Positions 24,594 to 34,135 of a stretch of DNA of 54,904 bases are shown here, piece after piece. This stretch comes from Flavobacteriales bacterium (GTDB lineage: Bacteria; Bacteroidota; Bacteroidia; Flavobacteriales_D; Sanyastnellaceae). The notes beneath the pieces are model-generated. The model had not been told where the DNA came from and did no database searches. It was given only the letters and a program-made list of their open reading frames with translations. The position numbers and the translations under genes were made by a program. Each line of letters opens with the position of its first letter. The first letter of the stretch is position 1. The stretch is from positions 1-54,904 of the forward strand of contig JAKMCX010000238.1 of assembly GCA_022428285.1 (NCBI GenBank), written 5' to 3'.

Positions 24594-26693
24594 ATGGGCA
24601 TGATCGAAAGCATCCGCAACCGCCAAACTCTGCTCCTCACCATTATTGGTTTGGGCATGTTAAGTTTCCTCGTCCCTTATGATGCCGTTATCGCTATGCT
24701 CGGTAACAATCCCGGCACCCAAGCCGCTGGATCCATCAATGGAGACGACGTCTCCTTTCTCGAATACCGCACGCGGGTCCAAGAAAGGAACAGCTTGTTC
24801 AACTACACGGACGACAAAGCTGCACAGAATGAAGTCTGGGGAGACATCGTCATTGAGCGCCTCTACGGAGACAACTTCGACGCCCTCGGTCTCGGATTGA
24901 CCAAAGAGGAGTTTGACGACATCCGATACGGAGATTATGTGTCTCCTTGGGTGTCCCGTACGTTCTACGGCGGAGATGTGACCGAAGAGAAAAAGCAAAG
25001 CTGGAAACAGAGCTTCAGCAATATGTATTCGGACCCTGCTGGCAAGGCCAACTATGCCGGTTATGCCCGCGTCATTGAGCAGAAGCGCATGCGCGAAAAG
25101 TTCGACGGCATGGTACGTGCCGGTCTGGCAGCCAACTCACTGGAAGGCAAGCGCGAATTCTTGGGCAACGAAGAGAAAGTCGATTTCCGCTATGTGCTCA
25201 AGCGCTACAGCTCTATTTCCGATGCTGATGTCGATGTCACCGATAGCGATGCCCAGGCTTTTTATCGCGAGCACAAAGGCGATGCACAATATGCCCAGCG
25301 CGCTGGCCGTGACATCGAATACATCCGCATTCCATTGACTGCGAGCTTCGACGACCGTCAAAATGCCCAGTCCGGCATGACCGCACTCAAAGGCACATGG
25401 GCCGTTGCCACAGACGACGATGCTTACCTCGCCGAAAACGATTTGATGGCCGAGACGAGCCGTCTTGAAATCATTGGTCCAGCCCTGGACAAGGAGAGCC
25501 AGGCGGCGAACCTCGAGGCTGCTGCGGTTGGCGATGTGGTCGGACCTTATTTCGAAGGCACAGCCATTCGTTTGGACAAAGTCATCTCCAAGGATGCTGT
25601 GGCCGACAGCACCGTCAAGTGCCGCCACATCTTGCTCAAAACTGCGGACATCAAAGACCCCGCCCAATTGGCTGCATTGGAGGACCGTGCCGATTCAATC
25701 AAGCGGCGCTTGCGTGCCGGTGACGAATTTGCCGACCTCGTAAACAAGCACAGTGAGGATCCCGGTTCAAAGGCCACTGGTGGCGAATACGAATTCCGCC
25801 GGGGCCGCATGGTCAAGCCGTTTGAAGACTTCTGTTTCGACAACAGGGTGGGTTCCATCGGCACCGCTGAAACCACCTACGGCCTGCACCTCATCGAGGT
25901 ATTGGACCAGCAATGGACTTCCGATGCGATCACCGTCCAACGGATTGAACGCGAGGTGGCCATTTCCAGCGTTACCGCAGGCGAAGCGGAGGATACTGCT
26001 ATGAATTTCGCCATCGAGTATGGCGACACTGAGGCTTTCCGCAATGCGGCAGACACAATGGGTTATGCCATTGTTGAGGCCCGCAACGTCATTTCGGGTA
26101 CTGCTGCCATCACAGGTTTGCCCAATGGAGCAGAGGTGGTCGGTTGGGCTTACGGCGCTCAACCTGGAGACGTCTCGAACCCCTTCCAGATTGACGGCAA
26201 CTATATCATCGCTTGTCTGGTCAACATCAAGGAGGACGGTGAACCCCCCTTCGAGAATGTGGCCGACGCCATGCGTGCCGGAGCGATCGAGCAGAAGAAA
26301 GCCGAGATGTACCTCGACCTCATGTCAGGTGGAAGCCTGGAAGAGATCGCAGAGAAGGCGGGTGAAGCGATCGGAACCAGCAATGGAACCAGCTTGAAGA
26401 ACCCCAACATCAGTGGTTCAGGCAGCGCTCCAGAGCCAGCAGTGGTCGGAGCCGCTTTTGCACAGACGCTGGATGAAGTCAGTGCCCCCATCAAAGGCAA
26501 CAACGGTGTTTGGGTGGTGATGCCCACGACCCGCAACGCGGTAGAAGCGACAGGTGAATTCTCGACCGAAGTCAAGAACCTCAATGACCGGACTTATTTC
26601 CGGAACCTGCCCCTCAGCAGCGGCGCACCCGTCCGTTTGTCCAATGCCATCCTTGAGAAGGCTGACATCGATGACCAGCGCCAAGGCAGCTGA
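24594..26693 (+). CDS. Peptidylprolyl isomerase, PpiD/SurA-like foldase
   Basis: A 699-residue inner-membrane-anchored periplasmic chaperone. One membrane helix at about residues 11-30 (TLLLTIIGLGMLSFLVPYDAV) is followed by a SurA_N-like helical region. A parvulin domain begins near residue 340 with KCRHILLK, contains SEDPGSKATGGEYEF and ends GLHLIEVLDQ. A second, less typical half follows. PpiD-type proteins help newly exported outer-membrane proteins to fold. The start is ATG at 24594; a Met two codons later is an alternative. It lies downstream of the CorC-type gene but probably has its own promoter. Confidence 0.88.
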   Translation: MGMIESIRNRQTLLLTIIGLGMLSFLVPYDAVIAMLGNNPGTQAAGSINGDDVSFLEYRTRVQERNSLFNYTDDKAAQNEVWGDIVIERLYGDNFDALGLGLTKEEFDDIRYGDYVSPWVSRTFYGGDVTEEKKQSWKQSFSNMYSDPAGKANYAGYARVIEQKRMREKFDGMVRAGLAANSLEGKREFLGNEEKVDFRYVLKRYSSISDADVDVTDSDAQAFYREHKGDAQYAQRAGRDIEYIRIPLTASFDDRQNAQSGMTALKGTWAVATDDDAYLAENDLMAETSRLEIIGPALDKESQAANLEAAAVGDVVGPYFEGTAIRLDKVISKDAVADSTVKCRHILLKTADIKDPAQLAALEDRADSIKRRLRAGDEFADLVNKHSEDPGSKATGGEYEFRRGRMVKPFEDFCFDNRVGSIGTAETTYGLHLIEVLDQQWTSDAITVQRIEREVAISSVTAGEAEDTAMNFAIEYGDTEAFRNAADTMGYAIVEARNVISGTAAITGLPNGAEVVGWAYGAQPGDVSNPFQIDGNYIIACLVNIKEDGEPPFENVADAMRAGAIEQKKAEMYLDLMSGGSLEEIAEKAGEAIGTSNGTSLKNPNISGSGSAPEPAVVGAAFAQTLDEVSAPIKGNNGVWVVMPTTRNAVEATGEFSTEVKNLNDRTYFRNLPLSSGAPVRLSNAILEKADIDDQRQGS

Positions 26694-26707
26694 TTGATCT
26701 TATAGAC

Positions 26708-26764
26708 CTGCTGGGACGCCTGTCCGTTGAAGTGTCAATCCCGACGCTCCAGCAGACAGGCGTC
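26708..26764. repeat. Inverted repeats between ppiD-like gene and queA
   Basis: GACGCCTGTC (26715-26724) faces its complement GACAGGCGTC (26755-26764) across 30 bases, and CTGCTGG (26708-26714) faces CCAGCAG (26749-26755). The two right arms are in swapped order, so both cannot pair in one hairpin. It lies between converging genes and inside the end of queA. It may be a weak bidirectional terminator or chance; there is no T run. Confidence 0.3.
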
Positions 26765-27889
26765 TCCGTAACTCAGGAAACGGTATTCAGAGGAAACGGC
26801 ATGGGCGTATGCGCTGCGCCAACATGGTCCTACCATGGCCTCGACGATGCACAACAAGGTGCTCTTGGGCATGTGGAAGTTGGTCAGCAAGCGCTGAGCA
26901 GACCGGACACGGTAGCCGGGTACAATCATCAACCGGGTTACAAACTCTAGACTGGCGTCCTCTGCGGTTTGTTGGTCCACGAGCCATCTCATGGCTTCGG
27001 CAAACGAGGAGAAGGGGTCGTTCACCTCCTGGTGAACCCATTGCTGCACCTCCAACGCTGGGCCAACCCCCTGCTCTCGCCAACGGCAAGCCAACCAAAA
27101 CAGGCTTTCCAGCGTGCGCAGTGTCGTGGTCCCCACAGCTGTGATCTCAGCACCAGAGGCGAGCATCTGCAGCTCTGATGCCGTCACGATGCAGCGCTCC
27201 CCATGCATGACGTGGCCCGTTGGGTCTCCATTGAGGGGTTTAAACGTGCCCACCCCTACATGCAGCGTCACCTTGCCACAGCGGACGTTGTGCCCGGACA
27301 GCTGCGACAGCATGTCTTCGGTCAAATGCAAGCCGGCTGTCGGGGCGGCAACGCTTCCAGGCAGGCGCGCGAAGACCGTTTGATAGCGGTCTGCGTCTTC
27401 GGCTCCTGCGGCCCTGCGCATGTATGGGGGCAGTGGAATGCGCCCCAAGCGATCGAGCACCGTTCCAAAATCCTCCGTTCCTTCCCAAGAGAACCTCAAA
27501 GATTCTCCTTCACGCTCTACAGACAAATTCACGCCGCTATCGGGCACAGACAAAGCGCCTGACTTCCACTTTTTGGCGCCCCCAACAAGGGCATTCCACA
27601 CTACGGGAGACGCAGCCGTCAGGGCCTGCTCTACCGGCACATGGGCCGGCTCCAGCAGCAGCAACTCAAGGGCTCCCCCTGTGGGTTTCACGGCCATCAG
27701 CCTGGCGTGCAGCACACGGGTCTCATTGACCCATATCTGGCCGTCTGAGGGAATCAATGCGGGCAGGTCCACAATGCACCGGTCCCGCCACACTCCTTCG
27801 CGGTTCAGGTGCAACAGCCGGGCGTCCTCTCGGCGGGCAGGAGGGTGCTTGGCGATCCGGTTTTCCGGCAGCTCGTAGTCGAATTCCAT
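26735..27889 (-). CDS. queA: tRNA preQ1(34) S-adenosylmethionine ribosyltransferase-isomerase
   Basis: QueA (384 residues) transfers and rearranges ribose from SAM onto preQ1 in tRNA, giving epoxyqueuosine. FDYELPENRIAKHPPARRE at the start, LPPYMRR in the middle, TAGLHLT and HVGVGTFKPL are the family's landmark segments. TNFHMPKSTLL lies near the C-terminus. The protein is somewhat longer than the 340-350 residues of E. coli, as some Bacteroidota forms are. It is a single gene on the minus strand, divergent from the threonine dehydrogenase gene with 61 bases between the starts. Confidence 0.93.
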   Translation of the reverse strand: MEFDYELPENRIAKHPPARREDARLLHLNREGVWRDRCIVDLPALIPSDGQIWVNETRVLHARLMAVKPTGGALELLLLEPAHVPVEQALTAASPVVWNALVGGAKKWKSGALSVPDSGVNLSVEREGESLRFSWEGTEDFGTVLDRLGRIPLPPYMRRAAGAEDADRYQTVFARLPGSVAAPTAGLHLTEDMLSQLSGHNVRCGKVTLHVGVGTFKPLNGDPTGHVMHGERCIVTASELQMLASGAEITAVGTTTLRTLESLFWLACRWREQGVGPALEVQQWVHQEVNDPFSSFAEAMRWLVDQQTAEDASLEFVTRLMIVPGYRVRSAQRLLTNFHMPKSTLLCIVEAMVGPCWRSAYAHAVSSEYRFLSYGDACLLERRD

Positions 27890-27950
27890 ATTGTAGGTGC
27901 CCGGTTATACCGGTTCGCATTGCAAGCTACATCCTCCCCATATTTGCTCC

Positions 27951-28904
27951 ATGCCTCAGGACGTGCATTGCATCATTGGTGCCTCAGGTCAACTCGGAAC
28001 CGAGTTGGCGGTCACCTTACACAACGCTGGAGAACAGGTCGTGCTGCTGGACATCAAAGCACCTTCGTTGCCGGCCTTGCTTGAACTGCCCTTCGAAAAG
28101 GTGGATGTGCGAGACCAAGCGGCCCTTTGTGCTGCATTTGGCGCGCACCATGTGACCCATGTGTATCACTTTGCCGCCGCTCTCAGCGCCCGTGGAGAGC
28201 AAGAACCACAGTGGGCCTGGGACCTGAACATGAAAGGGCTCCTCCATGTATTGGACCTGGCCAGCAGCATGGACAGCATCGCACGGGTCTTTTGGCCCAG
28301 TTCTATTGCGGTTTTTGGTCCAGGTTCGGGGCCGGTCGCCGCACAATCGGCCTTCCGTTTGCCCAGCACGGTTTATGGCATCAGCAAAAATGTGGGCGAG
28401 CATTGGTGCTCATGGTACCACCAACACCGCGGGGTCGATGTTCGCAGTGTCCGCTACCCAGGATTGATTGGCACCTTGGCCCCTCCCGGCGGGGGGACCA
28501 CAGACTATGCGGTGGAGGTGTTTGACCAACTGCATGGACCCGCGCCCTACACCTGCTTTCTTCAGGCAAATGAAAAACTGCCCATGATGCACATGGACGA
28601 TGCTGTGGGAGCTGCCTTGCAAATCCTATCGGTCCCCCGCGCCGCTTTGCGCTGCAATGAGGCGTACAACATCAATGCGATGTCCTTTGACCCCCAAGGG
28701 TTGTTTGCAGAAATCGGCCGACATGTTCCAGGGTTCACCGCGGAGTATGCCCCCGACTTCAGGCAAGACATCGCAGCGGGTTGGCCTGATGCATTGAATG
28801 ATGACATGGCCAGAGAGGATTGGGGTTGGTCGCCAAAAATCGACCTTCCCGGGCTGGTGCAATCCATGATGGAGGCCCGCAGGATCGCCAGTCCGGCTCG
28901 GTAA
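27951..28904 (+). CDS. L-threonine 3-dehydrogenase, SDR type
   Basis: A 317-residue extended SDR enzyme that oxidises L-threonine to 2-amino-3-ketobutyrate with NAD. The Rossmann motif is IGASGQLGTEL (about residues 8-18). WPSSIAVFGP carries the catalytic Ser and TVYGISKNVGE the Tyr-Lys pair. RYPGLIGTLAPPGGGTTDYAV, LPMMHMDDAV and PDFRQDIAAGWP match the threonine-dehydrogenase branch and separate it from sugar epimerases. The ATG at 27951 puts the glycine motif at the expected place; an upstream start at 27897 is less likely. Confidence 0.88.
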   Translation: MPQDVHCIIGASGQLGTELAVTLHNAGEQVVLLDIKAPSLPALLELPFEKVDVRDQAALCAAFGAHHVTHVYHFAAALSARGEQEPQWAWDLNMKGLLHVLDLASSMDSIARVFWPSSIAVFGPGSGPVAAQSAFRLPSTVYGISKNVGEHWCSWYHQHRGVDVRSVRYPGLIGTLAPPGGGTTDYAVEVFDQLHGPAPYTCFLQANEKLPMMHMDDAVGAALQILSVPRAALRCNEAYNINAMSFDPQGLFAEIGRHVPGFTAEYAPDFRQDIAAGWPDALNDDMAREDWGWSPKIDLPGLVQSMMEARRIASPAR

Positions 28905-28991
28905 CCGCTTGTTTTTTTATTTCGAATTCTCTCCGAATTGAAACCTTGGAGGAAAGAGCAGCGTATTGGGAGCGTCACAACTGAACGCCCC

Positions 28992-29570
28992 ATGAAATTC
29001 GATTCGTTCCTCTTGCTGGTTTCTTTGATGGTCTCACCCATCATTGGTGGTTTCGCAAACATTGCCACTCCATTTACCGCGGCACCCTCTCAACCTGAGC
29101 ATGTGGTCATCACCGGAGAGAATTCCGGCGTTCAGGACTTTCCTGCCCATGCCGTCTTCGAAGAAGGCGATTTGATCGATGGCCGCAGAGAAGGGCTGTG
29201 GCAGCGCTACCATGCCAATGGCGCGGTCCGCTCAGAAATTCACTACCACAATGACGCGCCTTTTGGCGACTACAAAGTGTACTCAGAAGATGGCCTGCTC
29301 ACAGAGGAAGGCCGATGGGAACAGGGCGTCAACGTAGGCCACCTGCGCCGTTTTTGGCCCAATGGAACCATCCAACAGATGCTCACATTTGACAAAATGG
29401 GGGTCGCGCAAGGGCAACAGCGCTACTTCCATGACAACGGACAACTCGAGATGCTCGTAGACCTTCGGGACGGACAAGAAGAGGGCGACCTCGTCCGCCT
29501 AGACCGCGAAGGCCGCGTGCTCAGCCGCACCACATACCGCTCAGGCCGCATCACCCAGCGCGCCCAATGA
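28992..29570 (+). CDS. YwqK/MORN-repeat secreted protein
   Basis: A 192-residue protein with an N-terminal hydrophobic signal (MKFDSFLLLVSLMVSPIIGGFANIA) and then five to six imperfect repeats of about 22-23 residues, with cores such as GLWQRYHANGAVRSEIHY, GDYKVYSEDGLLTEEGRW and GHLRRFWPNGTIQQ. This is the YwqK/MORN-like repeat, often auto-annotated as an antitoxin; no toxin gene is next to it, and a periplasmic scaffolding role is equally likely. An upstream start at 28938 would bury the signal. A strong terminator follows at 29630-29669. Confidence 0.75.
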   Translation: MKFDSFLLLVSLMVSPIIGGFANIATPFTAAPSQPEHVVITGENSGVQDFPAHAVFEEGDLIDGRREGLWQRYHANGAVRSEIHYHNDAPFGDYKVYSEDGLLTEEGRWEQGVNVGHLRRFWPNGTIQQMLTFDKMGVAQGQQRYFHDNGQLEMLVDLRDGQEEGDLVRLDREGRVLSRTTYRSGRITQRAQ

Positions 29571-29629
29571 GCCCCAGATATACTGCTTGATGCCTTGAGG
29601 CCGGTGCGTCCGGCCCACTTGACCAAGAG

Positions 29630-29669
29630 GACCGGTCCACCGAATGCGTGTGGGCCGGTCTTTGCTTTG
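29630..29669 (+). terminator. Rho-independent terminator after the YwqK/MORN gene
   Basis: GACCGGTCCAC (29630-29640) pairs with GTGGGCCGGTC (29650-29660) over 11 base pairs with one G-U, a 9-base loop, then TTTGCTTTG. It separates the upstream gene from cysS. Confidence 0.75.
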
Positions 29670-29708
29670 CGATATTTGCACCCGGAACCCCCACTCAATT
29701 CGGTCCAT

Positions 29709-31232
29709 ATGGATTCCCATTCAACGCCTGCCGATCGCCCGCTGTCTCCATTTGCTGAAGGCCTGCACATTGGCAATTCTCTCTCCCGAGAAAAAGAACG
29801 CTTTGCTCCCTACAACCCTCCTTATGTGGGCATGTATGTCTGTGGGCCAACGGTTTACAGCAATGTACACCTGGGCAACGTTCGGACGTTCCTGACCTTT
29901 GACATCGTATACCGCTACCTGCTGCACCTCGGCTACAAGGTGCGCTATGTGCGCAACATCACGGATGTGGGACACCTCACCGGCGATACAGACGATGGCG
30001 AAGACAAAATCGGCAAGAAAGCCAGGCTCGAAAACCTAGAGCCGATGGAGGTCGTGCAGCGCTACACCAATGACTTCCACGATGTGATGCGGATCTTTCG
30101 CATCCTGCCCCCTTCCATTGAACCCACAGCCACGGGCCACATTGTGGAACAGATTGGCATGATCCAAAACATCATGGACAACGGGTTTGCATACGAGGCC
30201 AACGGCAGCGTCTACTTCGATGTGCGCAAGTATGCCGAAACCCACGACTACGGTGCGCTGAGCGGACGGAAGATTGACGAGCTCCAGAACCAAACCCGGG
30301 CACTGGACGGACAGGATGAAAAGCGCGACCCCTTGGATTTTGCCCTTTGGAAGAAGGCGGATTCGAGCCACTTGATGCACTGGCCATCGCCTTGGAGTGA
30401 AGGTTTTCCCGGCTGGCACCTCGAGTGTTCGGTCATGAGCACCAAGTACTTGGGCAAAACCTTTGACATCCACGGTGGCGGCATGGACTTGAAGTTTCCG
30501 CACCACGAATGTGAGATTGCCCAGAACATGGGGGCCCATGGTCCTGAGGATCCCGTCCGTTACTGGATTCACGGCAACATGCTGACCGTGAATGGACGCA
30601 AAATGTCCAAGTCAGAAGGCAACGGTTTCACACCCGATGAACTGATTACAGGCAACCACAAATTGCTGGAAAAGGGGTACTCCCCCATGACCGTGCGCTT
30701 CTTTATGCTGCAGGGCCACTATGCAGGCACGTTGGACTTTTCCAACCCCGCACTTCAGGCTGCCGAAAAAGGACTGGAACGCCTCATGGCGGCTTGGGAG
30801 TTGCTCCGTGGCCTCGCTCCATCAGAAGGTGCCGAAGCGCAGCCCGATGTGGCTTCTCTTCGCGCTCGGGCATATGCGGCGATGAACGATGACTTCAATA
30901 CGCCCATGCTGATTGCGGTCCTCTATGATGCGGTCAAAGCCATCAACTCCGTGGCCGCAGGCCACATGTCCATCGACGCTGCAGGTGTCGAAGGTCTGCA
31001 AGCTTTGTTCGAAGACTTTGCCAGCGAAATCCTGGGCCTCGCCCCAGAAAATGAAGGCCCATCGGACGGTCACGACCGATCGGATGGCCTCATGGAAGTG
31101 CTTTGCGCCATTCGTGCAGAGGCCAAATCCAACAAAGACTGGGCGACGGCGGACCTGATCCGGGACCGCTTGGGTGCCATGGGCGTCAACATCAAGGATG
31201 GAAAAGATGGCACGAGCTGGACTTTTGATTGA
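29709..31232 (+). CDS. cysS: Cysteinyl-tRNA synthetase
   Basis: CysRS (507 residues) charges tRNA-Cys. The class I HIGH motif appears as HLGN in [17 protein letters not shown] and the KMSKS motif as KMSKSEGN. The zinc ligands include Cys in MYVCGPT, Cys in LECSVMS and the His and Cys of [10 protein letters not shown]. The C-terminal helical domain ends with the usual [18 protein letters not shown] chose the ATG at 29709; an upstream in-frame start at 29595 crosses the terminator hairpin. The last 26 bases overlap the start of the next gene. Confidence 0.96.
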   Translation: MDSHSTPADRPLSPFAEGLHIGNSLSREKERFAPYNPPYVGMYVCGPTVYSNVHLGNVRTFLTFDIVYRYLLHLGYKVRYVRNITDVGHLTGDTDDGEDKIGKKARLENLEPMEVVQRYTNDFHDVMRIFRILPPSIEPTATGHIVEQIGMIQNIMDNGFAYEANGSVYFDVRKYAETHDYGALSGRKIDELQNQTRALDGQDEKRDPLDFALWKKADSSHLMHWPSPWSEGFPGWHLECSVMSTKYLGKTFDIHGGGMDLKFPHHECEIAQNMGAHGPEDPVRYWIHGNMLTVNGRKMSKSEGNGFTPDELITGNHKLLEKGYSPMTVRFFMLQGHYAGTLDFSNPALQAAEKGLERLMAAWELLRGLAPSEGAEAQPDVASLRARAYAAMNDDFNTPMLIAVLYDAVKAINSVAAGHMSIDAAGVEGLQALFEDFASEILGLAPENEGPSDGHDRSDGLMEVLCAIRAEAKSNKDWATADLIRDRLGAMGVNIKDGKDGTSWTFD

Positions 31233-32229
31233 CCGACTCGCTGCTTCCGCTGCGCTGGCTGTCGCGGTGGTGCTGACCTCCTGCGGCGAGGGCAGCCCGG
31301 GGTCCACTTCTCCACCGCAAGCGGAAACCAAAACGGCGGCCTTGGCTGAGACTCCAACCTTCTCTGCCGACAGCGCTTACGCCTATGTGGAGCGGCAGGT
31401 GGCCTTTGGCCATCGGGTTCCCAACAGCATTGGGCACCGGCAATGTGGCGACTACTTGATCGACCAGCTCGAATCATTTGGGGCCACCGTTTCGGTTCAA
31501 GAAGCCCGGGTGACGGCTTATGACGGGACCAAATTGGACATCCGCAACATTTTTGGCGCGTTCAATCCAAGGCAGAAGCGCCGGATCCTGCTCTACGCCC
31601 ATTGGGATACCCGTCCCTATGCCGACAAGGACACCGTGCGGACGCGCGAGCCCATTGATGGTGCAAATGACGGGGCTTCTGGTGTCGGGGTCTTGCTCGA
31701 ATTGGCCCGAATCATGGGCGACTCACTGCCTTCCGTAGGGGTGGACATTGCGTTTTTCGATGCCGAGGACTATGGAGAACCCGAGTGGTTGCCCAATCGG
31801 GATTCTGATTACACCGACTGGTGTTTGGGCTCACAATACTGGGCGCGCAAACCCCACGTTCCAGGATACCGTGCCAAGTATGGCATCCTGCTCGACATGG
31901 TGGGTGCCAAAGGGGCTGTCTTTCACCGCGAGGGAACGTCCATGGCCCTCGCTCCCACCGTGGTGGAAAAGGTGTGGTCCACAGCCCGGCTGTTGGGCCA
32001 TGCAGACCTGTTCCGCAACCGCGTGACCCCTCAGACCATCGATGACAACCTGTTTGTGAGTCAACTGGCGGGCATCCCCTCTGCCAATATTGTTCACTAC
32101 CATTTGGACACGCGGATGATGGGTTACTTCCCCTTCCACCACACCCATGGAGACAACATGGACGCCATTGATCCCGAAGTTTTGGGCAAGGTGGGAGAGG
32201 TCCTGACGCAGGTGGTTTACGCCGAGTAA
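31207..32229 (+). CDS. M28-family lipoprotein, glutaminyl-peptide cyclotransferase-like
   Basis: A 340-residue exported protein starting at ATG 31207 with a lipoprotein signal (LAASAALAVAVVLTSC). The zinc site residues of M28/glutaminyl cyclases are recognisable: AHWDTRPYAD, DGANDGASG, FFDAEDYG and HTHGDNMD. WCLGSQYW is typical of the Bacteroidota cyclotransferase-type members. It would convert N-terminal Gln to pyroglutamate or act as an aminopeptidase in the periplasm; sequence alone does not decide. Pyroglutamate capping is common on secreted Bacteroidota proteins. It overlaps cysS by 26 bases at the start and the convergent gene by 13 bases at the end. Confidence 0.82.
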   Translation: MARAGLLIDRLAASAALAVAVVLTSCGEGSPGSTSPPQAETKTAALAETPTFSADSAYAYVERQVAFGHRVPNSIGHRQCGDYLIDQLESFGATVSVQEARVTAYDGTKLDIRNIFGAFNPRQKRRILLYAHWDTRPYADKDTVRTREPIDGANDGASGVGVLLELARIMGDSLPSVGVDIAFFDAEDYGEPEWLPNRDSDYTDWCLGSQYWARKPHVPGYRAKYGILLDMVGAKGAVFHREGTSMALAPTVVEKVWSTARLLGHADLFRNRVTPQTIDDNLFVSQLAGIPSANIVHYHLDTRMMGYFPFHHTHGDNMDAIDPEVLGKVGEVLTQVVYAE

Positions 32230-34028
32230 ACCGGAAGGCCCACTTCCAAACTGCGCGCACCTGAGGCGTCGCAATCGAGGTTCAAGGAGCCGCCCAAGCG
32301 GTCGCACCGCAGGCGCACAAGCGACCAATGCCGCTCTTCGCTGTCTTGGGCAAACAAGCTCATGGACTCGCGCCACCAGCTGCGCTCGGTGAATTCGTCA
32401 AACCGGACTTCCAAGCCGCTGGACTTGCTGCACATGTTCATCCTGCAGCTGCCCCTTCCCATGCCGTCGATCAGCGCTGAAAAGAAGTCCCTGAGCTGGA
32501 CCTCGTCCCCATAAAAAGGCAACTCTTCGTGCAAAGACCAATCGAGGACGGCACCCAACTTGCGGCCTTCGGCGAGGGTCAGGCACAGCGACTTCAAGTC
32601 AATGCGCTCATGCCGCATTTCTTGGGAACACAGCGTGGCCAGCCTTCCGAATTCATCCAAATTGTGCCTGAATTCAGGGGGCAAACTCTGGCCCGATGCC
32701 GCCTCGGCCAACCGCGCACCCGAAAGGGCCAGCTCTTGGACCTGGTGCTGCCTTCCAGGCAACCACTGCTGCTGCAAGTGACGCAGCCGCTGACGCACCC
32801 TGTTGAGCCGAGCAAAAACCACCAAGGCGAAAATCAAAGCCACCGATCCCAGTGCTCCGAGTACGATGGATACCCATCGCCAGCGTTGCATCTGGGCGGT
32901 CTCCAAGCGCGTCCGGGCATCGCCGATGGCCGAGAGCCAAGGTTCGCTCTCGAATACACCGTTGCGGGCCCTTTCGGCCCGGCCTTGGGCCACAGCCAAG
33001 CTGTCTGCCTCTCGAAGGGCAAAGTAGGCGGGACCATGTGCTCCGGTACTTGCCAAAATGCCGGCCCGCAAGCGCAGTGCCTCTGACAATACGGTCTCGC
33101 GGGTTTCTCGTTCGGGAATGATGCGCGCCGCCAATTCTGCTTGGTGAGAGGCCGCCAAGGCTTGGGCCGCACTGTGGCGCTCGTGACGCTGCGCCCTGAG
33201 CAAGGCCCACTTGGATTCAAACAAAGGGTTGACAGAACCAGGGGCGCCCTCGAGTTTCACCGCCCAAGGCCAACTTGTGAGGGCGTCAAAGGAATTCAAT
33301 GCGCCGGCCTGAAGCAGGAGGCCCGCCCAGGCCACACCTTTGGCGCTGCGTGCATCGACGGTGAGCTCCGTCCACTTGGGGTGCTCTTGAATGCGCTGCC
33401 AATCTTCTGCTTGGTCCTTTCCGTTCAAAGCCATGCACACAGCCGACCAACCCCACGCATCCAAGGCCGCCTCAGGGGCGTCTATGGAAAACTGAACCTC
33501 GGCCAACCGGTCGAAATCTGCCGCCCCCAAAACGTAATCTCCCTCTTGCAAAGACATTTGCGCCAACCGGTCCAAGGATTCGACGGCCAAATGGCGCATG
33601 CGCAGATCAGCGGCCTTCTCCACGCCCAAAGCCGCGAGGTCTGCCAATATCCACCGGGCCTCATCGCGCGCTCCGAGATCAAGCTTGGCTTTGGCCAGCG
33701 CAAACCGCCAACCTGGAACTTCTCCAAAGAGCTCCGGACATGCCGCCGCAGAAACCAAAGCAGCCGCCAAAGCTTCAGCAGCGTGGACCGGATTTTGCCA
33801 ATCCAGATGCACCCTGGCCCTCCTTTCGGCAAACCGGGCCACCCAGCAGTCCTCTCCAGACCGCCTAAACTGCTGCTCAGCCGAATTCAAAAAGTCAAGC
33901 GCCGCTGCGTCTTGGCCTGCGTTGCGCAAAGAATCAGCCTGCTCTATCCACACCTGACCTCCCCGCTCAGCCGCCTGAATGCTGGGAAGAGAACAGAGCA
34001 AAACACCAAATAGGAACAGGCCGCGCAT
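32217..34028 (-). CDS. TPR-TM protein with degenerate histidine-kinase domain
   Basis: A 603-residue protein: signal peptide (1-19), a helical TPR-like periplasmic domain (about 22-370), one membrane helix (about 385-407, VSIVLGALGSVALIFALVVFARL) and a cytoplasmic part. The layout is that of Bacteroidota TPR sensor kinases. The catalytic residues look lost: there is no His-Glu H box after the membrane helix, the N-box region reads LIDGMGRGS, no DxGxG is visible, and the G2 site GLGL is replaced by HWSL in HWSLVRLRCDRLGGSLNL. It is probably a pseudokinase sensor. pheS lies 107 bases upstream on the same strand. Confidence 0.65.
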   Translation of the reverse strand: MRGLFLFGVLLCSLPSIQAAERGGQVWIEQADSLRNAGQDAAALDFLNSAEQQFRRSGEDCWVARFAERRARVHLDWQNPVHAAEALAAALVSAAACPELFGEVPGWRFALAKAKLDLGARDEARWILADLAALGVEKAADLRMRHLAVESLDRLAQMSLQEGDYVLGAADFDRLAEVQFSIDAPEAALDAWGWSAVCMALNGKDQAEDWQRIQEHPKWTELTVDARSAKGVAWAGLLLQAGALNSFDALTSWPWAVKLEGAPGSVNPLFESKWALLRAQRHERHSAAQALAASHQAELAARIIPERETRETVLSEALRLRAGILASTGAHGPAYFALREADSLAVAQGRAERARNGVFESEPWLSAIGDARTRLETAQMQRWRWVSIVLGALGSVALIFALVVFARLNRVRQRLRHLQQQWLPGRQHQVQELALSGARLAEAASGQSLPPEFRHNLDEFGRLATLCSQEMRHERIDLKSLCLTLAEGRKLGAVLDWSLHEELPFYGDEVQLRDFFSALIDGMGRGSCRMNMCSKSSGLEVRFDEFTERSWWRESMSLFAQDSEERHWSLVRLRCDRLGGSLNLDCDASGARSLEVGLPVYSA

Positions 34029-34096
34029 TCTTCCGACAAGCTACCTGCGAACCGGTTGCGCCTGCCATGAGCAGCTCTTCTAGAATCAGGCCTTAG

Positions 34097-34116
34097 CGGT
34101 TGAAAACCCCGCAGTT
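34097..34116 (-). terminator. Weak terminator-like hairpin after pheS
   Basis: On the minus strand AAAACC and GGTTTT flank an 8-base loop shortly after the pheS stop, giving a 6-base-pair stem with a T-rich arm. It could partly separate pheS from the downstream TPR gene. Weak evidence. Confidence 0.3.
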
Positions 34117-34135
34117 GGTTTTGGGACCGTGTGCT

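Noticed and set aside
28992-29570. YwqK label as an antitoxin of a toxin-antitoxin pair
   Set aside because: No toxin-like gene is adjacent and the protein carries an export signal, so a secreted MORN-type repeat protein fits better.
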